Source: Liolophura sinensis
Taxonomy: Eukaryota > Mollusca > Polyplacophora > Chitonida > Chitonidae
DNA: 64,000 nucleotides
Direction of reading: 5' to 3'
NCBI RefSeq assembly: GCF_032854445.1
Contig: NC_088303.1
Coordinates: 23,131,501-23,195,500 of the forward strand
Position 1 is the first letter of the stretch, and the number at the start of each line of letters is the position of its first letter. Both the position numbers and the translations under genes were made by a program. This document shows, in pieces, positions 25,611 through 37,100 of this stretch. The notes under the pieces were generated by a model, which saw only the letters and a list, made by a program, of their open reading frames with translations, searched no databases and was not told where the DNA came from.

Positions 25611-26212
25611 CTCACACATGATTGGCTTCTAAAGAGTACTAACTTTTTTATGTGTACCTACTAACGTGGTGAATTGCCGAGAATAGTGCGTATATACTAC
25701 GAAAATCATTTTCAAATGGGCTTTTTCCCGAAAGTAGAAAAATGTGAAAAGAACACCGAATACAACATGTACAAATAACTCTTCACATTCGCCCTTTTAT
25801 ATGAAGTTTGCTTGTTTTGTGTTTTCTCCTTTCTATATCTATAGAATCTGTAGTATTTTAACTTTTATTTGAAAGTCCCTGCATTTCCTTTAGACACAAC
25901 AGTGTCGATATAAAATTATAATCGATAGAATACAGTAAATGAACTTTGTTAAGCTTATTTAATACCAAACAGGTTGTGGGACAATGTTAAGATGCTGGTC
26001 TTACATTCGCTAGGACATATGAGATATTGATTTATCTTGGAAGCGCATTCTGATCCAATAGCCTTCCTAATGCTGACCGCCGTCGTATCAGTGAAAGTTC
26101 TACGGAGTAGAACACCAATGAAATAAATTAATAAAGAAATCCTAAAGCGGTCAAGAACTCTTCGAAATTCCTTCACTACCGGTATAAACAAGTGTTGTGG
26201 TGTCTATGTGCA

Positions 26213-26353
26213 GGGCCCAGTTTCCCAAAGATGTCGTACATGTATGATAATCGCACATAATAAGACAAAGATATACGGAAAAAACGTGCAAAATACCGTA
26301 CGACAAATGTACGGTAAAAAAAAAGCCGTACGGCGCTTTGCGAAATTGGGCCC
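26213..26353. mobile_element. Inverted-repeat MITE (gggcccagtttcccaaag)
   Basis: It begins gggcccagtttcccaaagat and ends ctttgcgaaattgggcccc, an imperfect inverted repeat. Inside, cgtacgacaaatgtacggta and gccgtacggc also pair. It is 141 bases long with no coding capacity. Confidence 0.75.
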
Positions 26354-26354
26354 C

Positions 26355-26483
26355 AGGGCCCGGTTTCACGAAGAACTCTTAACGTTACGTTCACTTAGCT
26401 ACCATGGCAGCCAGCACTTTAGACATTACGCCATAATAGTTGCGAGATCGCAACGTTAAGAGAGCTTCATGAAACTGGGCCCT
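26355..26483. mobile_element. Inverted-repeat MITE (agggcccggtttcacgaag), adjoining the previous one
   Basis: It begins agggcccggtttcacgaaga with ctcttaacgtt, and ends aacgttaagagagcttcatg then aaactgggccct. The inverted repeats are about 30 bases long. It abuts the preceding MITE with no spacer and shares the GGGCCC end. Confidence 0.8.
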
Positions 26484-27134
26484 GTCCAATATGGTGTGAG
26501 GTTTTAACTCCTAGACGTATACATATGTACATGGGTCTCGTGCCATGCATTGCTTCGATGTTTACGCGTGAAACTCAGCGTCTCATTGTATCGAATTACG
26601 TCATGCATGCGATGAAGACGTAATTCAGGAGATATCTACGTTGTTGTTGATAATACGTTATGTTTGAATAACGCCTGCAGTGTATGCATGATCCGATTAG
26701 ACGCGATAGCACACCACCACAAGCTGATTAAAGCACGGCGATCGCCTGTTCCTGATAGTGTGGGGCAAGAATGTGTAAGCTTCTAGGCGTAACGTGGTCA
26801 ACTGATATGTAATAGACCAGCTATCTTCCATTCACTACTGCATATATTGCACATATAGGCTATTTATTTCATACACCACTTCTTACAGAGTTAATAAAAT
26901 CTTGATACTTGACGTACACAGCAAACACGCTCAGATGGGCACTGACGTTATTGTGTCACCTTGTTACTGTGTTAACGACTGCTGTTGGTCCGTGGCATGA
27001 GAAGCTATAACGGCAGAATATCTAAATCGATTCATTTCATCAGTTGAATGAAATCTGCGTGCATGTATGATCACACTGCGACCAGTTTACGTTGAATTTA
27101 ACCTGATGAGCTTAACGCAGCAGTGAATGTGTTT

Positions 27135-27378
27135 ACACTCAAAAAACAATCTGTTAATTTTAACAGAAGGCCTGTTACCTAAGTCATGCTAGTATGTATT
27201 ATGTTATTCGAACATAATACTGTGTCATATTCAACACAATATCTTGTTAGTCTAATAGAATCTATACATGTTAAATTAATAGAATATATGTGTTATATTT
27301 AACAGAATAACCTGTTGAAATAGCAGAATGTATTCTAGCATGACTCAGGCAACAGACTTTCTGTTACGTTCTGAGTAC
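27135..27378. mobile_element. Long inverted-repeat element, copy 1
   Basis: The left arm (caatctgttaattttaacag ... atgctagtatgtatt) pairs with the right arm (aatgtattctagcatgactc ... aacagactttctgtt). The centre has repeated aacagaata/cctgtt steps. The same structure recurs at 27697-27962. Confidence 0.7.
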
Positions 27379-27696
27379 GTCAGCGCCTTTGCCAGCAATT
27401 GAGGTTTTGTATGAATAATAACTTGCCATGACAAACATTGGAAATCGGAAGTTGTATAATTATCATACATGGTGATATTGGTGTATGGAATTCAAGCCAT
27501 CACGTGACACTGAACTGTTTAAACAACTAAGTTGTCGTAACGACCATTGCAACGGGATGGCCCTATGAGGTGAAAATCAGCAAACTCTCACTCAACACAC
27601 TGGATTCACGTCAGGGTCTACGTATAAACGATGGCCTGTAAGATTGCTCAGAACAGCAATTTGTGCAAAAGTTCACAATAAACGTTTACCAGAGAT

Positions 27697-27962
27697 TGTA
27701 CACTTAAAAATTAATCTGTTATAATTTTAACAGAAGGTTTGTTGTCTGAGTGATGCTAGAATGTATTCTGTAAACATAATAACATAATACTCAGTCACGT
27801 TCAACATAATATCCTGTTAGCATAATAGAATCTTTATGTTGAATTGATGGAATACCTGTGTTATATTGAACAGAACAATCTGCTGCAATAGCAAAATACA
27901 TTCTAGCATCGCTCAGACAACAGATTGTTAAAATTATCAGATTGATTTTTGGAGTGTGACTG
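27697..27962. mobile_element. Long inverted-repeat element, copy 2
   Basis: The ends cacttaaaaattaatctgtt and aatcagattgatttttgg (reverse complement) pair over about 60 bases. The internal order of motifs is the same as copy 1. The arms are better conserved than in copy 1. Confidence 0.75.
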
Positions 27963-27999
27963 TGTGTAGCCTAGTAGTATTCTCCTCATGTCTGCCAAT

Positions 28000-29790
28000 G
28001 TTGCGTCTTTGAAGACCATTTGCTTAGCATAAGTCAGGTACAGAGAGCGCTTTAACCTGTACTTACCCTTTTTTTTACCAAATTTCCCAAACCCCTGAAG
28101 CAACACAGAGAGAAGTCTACACATGCATGCACTTTAAGCCCAGATGTTAAGGTGCATTCCATCAGGCGCATGCCTTCCAGACAGGAGCTTGCCATCACAC
28201 GCTGCACACCTGCTCTGCGCGTGCTTGTCGGCTATTCCCGGATTAACAGAGTAGAGGAGTAGATGGGACGGTGCCAAGTGGAGCACGGCATCATCGAGGT
28301 ACCAGACATGAATTCACGAACGTTGCTTATGTCTGCATGTGTATAAAGATATGTACCATTTCTCAACAATAAACATACTTTATTTACTCTGAGACTGGTG
28401 TTGCGTCATAAGGTTGGTATGGTCACTTGAACTGGAATTAAACCGTCATCTATACCTTGATACAAATTTTATTAAGACTGACAAATTTTCAAGGAATTCT
28501 CTCTTGAATGTTGATAAAGCCACAGATTTGCGATCAGTTAGCAGCCGTTCAAACACAATCACTATTTCGAAGGTTACAATAAAGCCTTCCATGTACAGTT
28601 ACTAAACGAAATATTTCCATATTCACTGGATTTAAAGGAAACTCAATACACACTGTTCAAATGGCACATATTACTTGTACTTTCTACACTACACAGACGA
28701 CAACATAGTCCATCATGTTAACAAGAGAGAGATAGTTTTAATGTTGACATTATGATTACTTGGGTAGTAATATTCCATGTGGTCCTTGATTTGGAGTGTA
28801 GTGTCTGAGTTGAAGTGTAGTGTCTTTGGTATCAAGTGTAGTCTCCTTGACATGGACTATTGCGTCCTTGACACGGAGTGTAGATATATCGACTTGCAGT
28901 ATTTGTTGTATGGTGTGTTGCGATTACAAATGAAGCCACAAATTATTAGGCTACTACAAAAGTTACTGCGGTCAATGATATTCCAACAAATGCTTTCTTT
29001 CTCAGTTTTATCAATTTTACGGTGAATATAATTCTAGTGTAAGAAAATATGGAAGGAGTGTCCAGAATCTCGAGCGTTCTGCTTCGTATCCTGGGACTAG
29101 GAGACGCATCGTCTTGCCCTGTTGGATGTGTGAATGGTTGCATTAAAACCGCAGCTACGATACACATTTTTAAAAACAACCTATAAAACTGACATGATTT
29201 TGATAGACTGATTTTAATAACATTTCTTGCGTCTTTCCTGCACCTTAGTTAGTTGATTCTCTTTACATTACTCAGTTCTAGTTCTTTGTTGAAAGCTAAT
29301 TTGAAAATGAATGTCAATTATTGACCTGGAGTCATTATTGTCGGAGACGGATATACGAATGACTGGTATGTAATTGGTTGAAGGTGCATGGTTTGTTTGT
29401 GCACTGTAACCAAGTAAAGTTGTTACAGAACTGTGCACAGCTTCGGTCAGTGGCACAGCGATAGTTTCAGTTCAATGGCGCGGACTTCCCAGCGAGTAAG
29501 GTAGATATGGCTTGTATTGGAATTTGACAACATCGCATCACATTTCAGAATGCAAATTTTTGCGAATAATGTGGCCTATACACTTCTAATTTACATTTGC
29601 CATGTACTACACTGGCCTCGCTGCTCTGTTCTTACTCACGATGCTGTTGTCTTGTTGTGTATTGGTAACAATGGTTATGTGGTTATGGGATAGACAGGTT
29701 AGTATTTAGTAGTTAGATAGTAGTTTAGTAGTTGCTAGTTACACCTACCACATCTATGCCAAACCTAAGAATTTCAAATATTGATACAAA
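28000..29790. other. Spacer, no gene seen
   Basis: No coding or RNA signal is recognised apart from the short repeat at 28780. The frames here are short and lack motifs. Confidence 0.5.
28780..28895 (+). repeat. Short degenerate ~20-bp repeat (gtgtagtgtctttgacatgg)
   Basis: Five units of roughly 20-27 bases with the core gagtgtagtgtc; diverged. Confidence 0.5.
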
Positions 29791-29800
29791 CAGTCAGTGT

Positions 29801-31140
29801 ACGGCCATACAAGCAGTCAATGGAACGTCGGATGATCATAATGGTGTACGGCCATACAAGCAGTCAATGGAACGTCGGGTGATCATAATAGTGCGTGGCC
29901 ATACAAGCAGTCAATGGAACGTCGGATGATCATAATGGTGTACGGCCATACAAGCAGTCAATGGAACGTCGGATGATCATCATAGTGCGTGGCCATACAA
30001 GCAGTCAATGGAACGTCGGGTGATCATAATGGTGTACGGCCATACAAGCAGTCAATGGAACGTCGGATGATCATAATGGTGTACGGCCATACAAGCAGTC
30101 AATGGAACGTCGGGTGATCATAATGGTGTACGGCCAAACAAGCAGTCAATGGAACGTCGGATGATCATAATGGTGTACGGCCATACAAGCAGTCATTGGA
30201 ACGTCGGATGATCATCATAGTGCGTGGCCACACAAGCAGTCAATGGAACGTCGGATGATCATAATGGTGTACGGCCATACAAGCAGTCAGTGGAACGTCG
30301 GATGATCATAATGGTGTACGGCCATACAAGCAGTCAATGGAACGTCGGGTGATCATAATGGTGTACGGCCATACAAGCAGTCAATGGAACGTCGGATGAT
30401 CATAATGGTGTACGGCCATACAAGCAGTCATTGGAACGTCGGATGATCATCATAGTGCGTGGCCATACAAGCAGTCAATGGAACGTCGGATGATCATAAT
30501 GGTGTACGGCCATACAAGCAGTCAATGGAACGTCGCGTGATCATAATAGTGCGTGGCCATACAAGCAGTCAATGGAACGTCGATGATCATAATGGTGTAC
30601 GGCCATACAAGCAGTCAATGGAACGTCGGATGATCATCATAGTGCGTGGCCATACAAGCAGTCAATGGAACGTCGGATGATCGTAATGGTGTACAGCCAT
30701 ACAAGCAGTCAATGGAACGTCGGGTGATCATAATAGTGCGTGGCCATACAAGCAGTCAATGGAACGTCGATGATCATAATGGTGTACGGCCATACAAGCA
30801 GTCAATGGAATGTCGGATGATCATAATGGTGTACGGCCATACAAGCAGTCAATGGAACGTCGGGTGATCATAATAGTGCGTGGCCATACAAGCAGTCAAT
30901 GGAACGTCGGATGATCATAATGGTGTACAGCCATACAAGCAGTCAATGGAACGTCGGATGATTATAATGGTGTACGGCCATACAAGCAGTCAATGGAACG
31001 TCGGATGATCATAATGGTGTACGGCCATACAAGCAGTCAATGGAACGTCGGATGATCATAATGGTGTACGGCCATACAAGCAGTCAATGGAACGTCGATG
31101 ATCATAATATTGCATGGCCATACTAGCTGTCAGTGGAACG
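29801..31140 (+). repeat. 47-bp minisatellite, about 28 copies, two unit variants
   Basis: The unit is acggccatacaagcagtcaa plus tggaacgtcggatgatcata and atggtgt. A second variant replaces ggtgtacgg with agtgcgtgg and occurs at irregular intervals. A few units are 46 bases (cgtcgatgatc). A diverged tail continues to about 31250. It contains the palindrome atgatcat in every unit. There are no unique spacers, so it is not a CRISPR array. Confidence 0.95.
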
Positions 31141-31447
31141 TCGGATGATTCTTTACAATGCCCGATCATGCCAGCATGTCACAGACAAAAGATGATTCCA
31201 CCAGTATACATGACCATGCAAGCAGCCACTAGCAGGTCACAGACGGCAGTGCAATTCTTGATCGAATTGTTTCGCTATCCGCTATACAATGACGCCGCTG
31301 TGTGTTGACAAGATTGTTACGGTTCCACAAAGTATCGCGCTTCATTCAACGCACCCTGTCCTGTTCCCTCCCCCTGTAAGACTAGAACTCGTTGTCTGAG
31401 CATGTGCTCATCTCGCTAGGCCTGAGTGGTTCAAGCTCAGTTTTATT

Positions 31448-31867
31448 CATACTCCTTCCAGCCTATACGTCTCTCTCTACGCTTGCTCCATATCACTGCC
31501 ACCACTACAGACATTCTTGACTTTTGGAGCCTCAGCGGCACAAAGTCTTAGCCTCACCACTGTTATCGCGCGGATCGATGATCACCATTCATCAAGAAAA
31601 TTATTTCATACATCAGTTTGAATCACGTGGTGCATACCGTAGATAAAGAAAATGCATTTGTATCCAGAATTATTGGGAACAGACTTTTCAAGGTTTTAGT
31701 ACAATTTACATATAGTTTGTGTTTTTAACCAGTCGCCATTATTCAGCTGATGACTGATTTTCCAGACATCTGAATGAAGGCGACTGGCTGGAAGAAACAG
31801 GCAAAAGTGGTGGCACCGATATCAGTCAAGCGAACACAGAGCGCTTCGCATGCGTTATAAGTACATG
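31448..31867. mobile_element. Four-copy TIR element family, copy 1
   Basis: It starts catactccttccagcctata and has catatcactgccaccactac just inside. It ends gtggtggcaccgatatcagt ... cgcatgcgttataagtac, the inverted counterpart. The internal sequence includes gagcctcagcggcacaaagt, shared with the copy at 43560. Confidence 0.65.
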
Positions 31868-33264
31868 TAGTATCGGCCTGTATGCCGCCACGTGATTGCA
31901 ATTCACGCGTCACTCGTGTCTGGGACTACTATAACAGAGCAGTCCCAGCTTGTGTGTATCGGCCCGCGCCAGATCGACATTTCTGGATCACTATCTTGCC
32001 TATGATAACTTAAGTGCTAGCTAACTGTTTTGGTGAAGCCGGGCTTTGACACATCTGTTGTAGTACATATACCGTACATATCAGGTTTATCTAGGTTATG
32101 ACGGCTTAAAAAAATGCCTATACTGCAGTTGTCGGTCACGCAAGTGTTGGGTCTGTTCGACCTTTCTGCTTGACTTTGAACTGTATACCACAGGCACATT
32201 GTCACATTGCATTTGCAATTGTAACACATTTGCACAGGAACGTTGTTGTGTACCTTGTGTACATCGCATACATCATTGTTAGGTACCTGCACTTTTAACG
32301 TACTTGCGATACGCGTTGTGTGTGTTTTTTTTTTTTTTTGGTCATTTAACAGAGCTGTGCAAGCACCTGTTCACACAACGGCACACATTTGATTCGAGAG
32401 AGAAATACTGGTCTTTGGGGAGTTTTAAGGCATGTGAATATGCACACCGGATCCTGTGGTTTATTCAGCTAACACCAGGTTCCAGTTTAACCCGACGCGT
32501 TACGTGAACCTAGTCCTATACCCCGGGTTTAGTGTAGTCAAGTTCATTGACTCTTAACCGGTCAGGTATACAAGTGATTTATTGAACAAAACAGCCTCCC
32601 CCCACCTCTCCTCTAGTCACATAGGCTTACTCCAAGTGTACACGTAAACAAGCCTGTACTAGTCAGGAAGACCTTGACCTATCTGGTTGGTGCCTGACGC
32701 AGTCAGCGGATAAAACGGCCTTTGTTTACAGATTATTGGGCTAAAGTTTTCTGCGATTTTTCAAAGGGCCGCGGACGGTCCGGTTCGTTTTTTCGAGACC
32801 AGGAAAGTCGCCCATCACACAGAGGGTATTTCGAATAAACTAGAATATTAACAGGCGTAAGCTGGATTCGAACTCTTTACCGTCAATACTACACACATCG
32901 GGGCAACGTTGTGGGCAGCAGTTTATTTGATCTGTAGTTAGTCCTATCAGGAATAGCAGCTTTAGCCTATTCTACAGGCGTCTTCCGCTCCTTAGTCCTT
33001 TAGTGTAAATTCAACCATTAACGCAGGCAGACCTGACGATTGCCTCAGCTGAATATACAATGGCCAAAGAAAGGACATTTTTTTTCGGTGGATTTATTGA
33101 GATAACTTAAAACTACAACGTCATAAACGGAACAAAATCGGAAAGAAAACAAAAACAAGGAAAAATGTAATCCAGCTACACCGTCTCAAATGGTTTTGAA
33201 CTGGCATGGTAGGAGGGCAGGGGCCCGAAATCTGAAAAAGAAAAAAAAATGTAAAAGATGTGTA

Positions 33265-33295
<31 letters not shown>

Positions 33296-33300
33296 CACAT
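31868..33300. other. Spacer, no gene seen
   Basis: No coding signal. At 32865-32890 ctggattcgaactctttacc looks like the 3' part of a tRNA-type sequence on the minus strand, but no cloverleaf can be completed. A (TA)n tract lies at about 33263-33290. Confidence 0.45.
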
Positions 33301-33304
33301 ACAC

Positions 33305-33471
33305 ACATTTATTTGATTGGTGTTTTACGCCGTACTCAAGAATATTTCACTTGTACGATTTCACTTATATATGCGGCCAGCATTATGGTGGGTGAAAACC
33401 GGGTAAACCCACGACCATCCGCACGTTGCTGACGACCTTACGGCAGGAGAGGAAGCCAGCATGAGCTGGAC
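33305..33471 (-). mobile_element. SINE family A fragment, flanked by (TA)n
   Basis: The minus strand gives gtccagctcatgctggcttc through the ccataatgctggccgc core to gtacggcgtaaaacaccaat and aaataaa. The tRNA-like head is missing. A (TA)n tract borders both sides, at about 33263-33290 and 33479-33500. Confidence 0.75.
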
Positions 33472-34158
33472 TAATTTTTATATATATATATATATATATC
33501 AAAATTTGAAACTAGATAATGGAAAGGTTTTTTTCGAACATTGAACGGGAATCATTCGAATGTGATCATGTTTTGAATAAAATATTGGCGGGGGGGGGGG
33601 GGGGGATATTTACCATTTGCGGATCGCCGATTCCTTGCAGGCACAGTAGAGCATGAATCCTAAAAATAGGTCATGAATATAGGTAAATGATAAATTTGAA
33701 AACTATCCAATTAACAGTTTGAACAAGGCGATTAAAACCGATAGATTCAATTGAATCTGGGCGTAATGCAAAAAAGTGGATGCGTGCAAGAAAAGCACTC
33801 CTAAAATTGCTTTGTCAGCGACACGTAACGTCAAAAGCTCCACACATGCTGTACGTCTATATTATCGCAAGGGAATTGCAGTGAAAACACTTCTAAAATC
33901 AATGTTAAACTCCATACGTTCGTTTTCGACGCAGGGACTTTGCCTCTGGTGACAATTATTCGAAAAAAGTAGTATGCTGGCTAATGCATAGTGTAGAGAC
34001 AATGTAGACCCAATCTCTTGTATGCTTTGTTACTGCGTGGAGGTAACAGAATTGGGTGCTGTTGTGAAACAAATTATTGCTTTGGAGATCAGCATTACTT
34101 AGAAATAAAACTATTCCAACCATTTTCTTTCATTATTTAACAGTTTAATCACATCGGG

Positions 34159-37100
34159 CTATTCGGCATTGGAGCAATTGAAGTAGGTACAAGTAATAAA
34201 TTTGGTTTTGGGCATAGTAATTGAAATAGCAGTTATAGTTAAAGTTTCGCCGTTTACCCCGTCACAGGTGCCTTCACACTCCGTGAATCTACATTCAAAC
34301 CGTATGTTGTCATCACCCCCAGATAGTCTGAAAGCATCGAAGTAAGGACTATATACTCTCGTCCCGATGGTTTCGAATCCAGACATTTTTGGAAATATCA
34401 GGCCATCACCGCAACTGAAAACAGTACGAAAATTGTAAATGTGAGGCAAAACGTTGTTTACAAAAATCCAGCCGAGGAATGCCTATTTTTTTGGAAAATA
34501 CTCGATGGTAGAAAGATTGGATAACAAAATCCTTTACATACCCTGCTCGCAGAATGTAGTATCGGGACGCTTCAGATAGAGCTGCGCAGCTCAGGGCTCT
34601 AAACGAGTTGGGTTCACCTAAAGACAAGAGTATGAAGACTGTTGCAGAATTGTTGGGAGGGGTGGTGGTGGAGACAAACTGTATTCGGGTTTCTACATAC
34701 CGATAGAAAAAAAAATGCGGAATGCTACGAAATTGGTTTATCCTTAATATGTAATTATAATTGAATACATATAACGCTATGTGTTCTAAAGCTAGTACGT
34801 TATTTTCAGAGACTACGCGCCGGTTTCCAATAAGTTGTCAAAATTTGAAATCTGGTTTTAAAGCTTACTGTTCGGCATTAGAAATTAATTTTGTCCACCT
34901 TAATATTATCTTAAGACAAATGTGTAGGTAAAGAAAATTTCAACTTCCAGTACCAAATACCGAGCACTGAACCTTAAATTTCGACTTGAGCCACAAACGG
35001 CTTTCTGGAATCTGCCCTTCGGTCTTGCAGATACAGCGGCAGGCCTGCAGTTTTAGAAGCGGATGCATTTGAAGTAAATTTTCAAATAACGTTGCTACCT
35101 TACCAACCTTATTCTCGTTACGCCTGCGATCAAGGAGTTATAATCCTCTCATCTGTACGGCCTTTACAGGGTAAAATCAGTTGAAATATTGATTAACAAA
35201 ATATTCAACACCGTCTCCGTTTACATTGTTTAACGCGCCACTGAGCTGCTCGCGAACTGCTTATGCATCACACATGGTAAAGCGTAATCATACCCAATGA
35301 ACATACGTCTGAGTAGATCAGCACTATCTGCTACAAATTCTTCTTTTAAAATTAGTATTAGGTATTGCCTATGTCTACAGACCTATTTATATAAAGTTTA
35401 TGAAATATCAAACTGATTAATTTGCTGGCACCATTTGCCAGGATTTATACCGTTTTGTATAGCAAGTTTAAAGACAAAGTGATCAACACCAGCCGAAGTT
35501 AACAGATATTAACGTAGTGCTCATCACGTGGGGGGAAGGGAGATTCTTCAGACACAGGCACAATTTCACTGAAGAAACTCGAATGCGTCCTTATATTTGG
35601 TATGCATTAATTCCAGATTCATCTGAAGTGTGGACAGGTAAAGCCAGCTTCGAAGAGGCCATCTTTTACCAGTAATCCATCGAAGAAACGTTCACTAGGT
35701 TTTTGCATTATAACTTTCGCTATGTCCGGCAAAATAAGTGCTGGCTGGCCGTTCGAAATTTTCCAACGGGACTTTTCATTGGGAATTTGTTTTGTCTTCC
35801 AGGCCTATAAGGGTATCTTAGACAGTGGATTTTGTAGTCAGTTTGTTTTGAGAAGCAGCAGCAGGCAGCAAGCTTCGTTAGTAGTCCAACAGCTAGTTTG
35901 GGCTCGTCTAGCTGAACACCTATGTACTTATGGAGAAAAAAAAACAACATTTACTTGAACTCCCCACACCACATGCCACATAAACCTTACCCGACCCTTC
36001 ATTCTCGGACAGGTCCTCTGCTACAAGTCGGATTTTCCGTCCGATTGAAATATGGTCGGTAGTGATCTCGCGACCCAGGACATCCATGACCCTCAGGACA
36101 TAGCTTGCTGTTGTGTTGCCACCGAGAAGAGTCTGGGCTTCCCACGGGTTCAAAAACTGCCAGGGTATAAAAAATGCAAAATTTGAACTTAGTCTGAAAT
36201 TTGGAAGAATGAATGAATGATTATGGTTTAACGCCACATCGGCAATATTTCAGCCATACCGTGGCGAGAGCAAGGTCGAAACACGAGGCGGTTGAGGTTT
36301 CCGATATGGTGGTGAGAACATCAAAAATGGAAACAAATGTTTGGACAAGTTTAAAACCAGATTAGAATAACCAAAAACAGTTAAAACTCGAAAACCCTCA
36401 TTTTAAAAATAATATATCAAGTAATGTATATATAACTTTATAGATAAATATTTATATATTAATAAATTATATCATATGATAAAGGCCAATGGCCTTCAAA
36501 TAATTTATGACAACATCGCCAGCGATGTTGTGAAACAAATCATATATAGAGCCGACCGTGTAGAATCTCTGCCGAACGTGGGCAAAGTCTACACAGTCAA
36601 CCAAGATATGTTTGATGCCATATTGTGCATCGCATCCAACGCACTTGGGAGCACCGCTCCCATCTAGTATGAAATTGTGCGTTAGACGAGAATGCCCAAC
36701 ACGACACCTTGTTAAGACTACTTGGTCTCTACAAGACTTTTCGCAAGTATAATTGTTGTAGCCAATGACCGGATGAATAGCATGCAGTTTATTACGGACC
36801 TGCAAGTTCCATTCACCCTGCCAAAGGCAACGAATATATTTAAGAATATTGGACTTCATGTCAGTATAAGGGGTTTTTATCTTAGATATGGGTTTATTTA
36901 GGGCAGCTTTCGCCTCCCTGTCTGCGATCTTGCTGAATTATAAGAGGATTTATATTAGATTTATTATATTTACGTAGAACAAATATTAGCTTAGGTTGTG
37001 GGAGAAGCCATGGAGGAGACTCCGGAAAAGACACCGGAGCTATATCTTCCAGCTTGATGTTAGCTCCCACAATATGGTCCCCGTATACGAAGACCGAACG

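Noticed and set aside
29801-31140. CRISPR-like regular repeat array
   Set aside because: Units are directly contiguous, with no unique spacers, and the setting is an animal genome.
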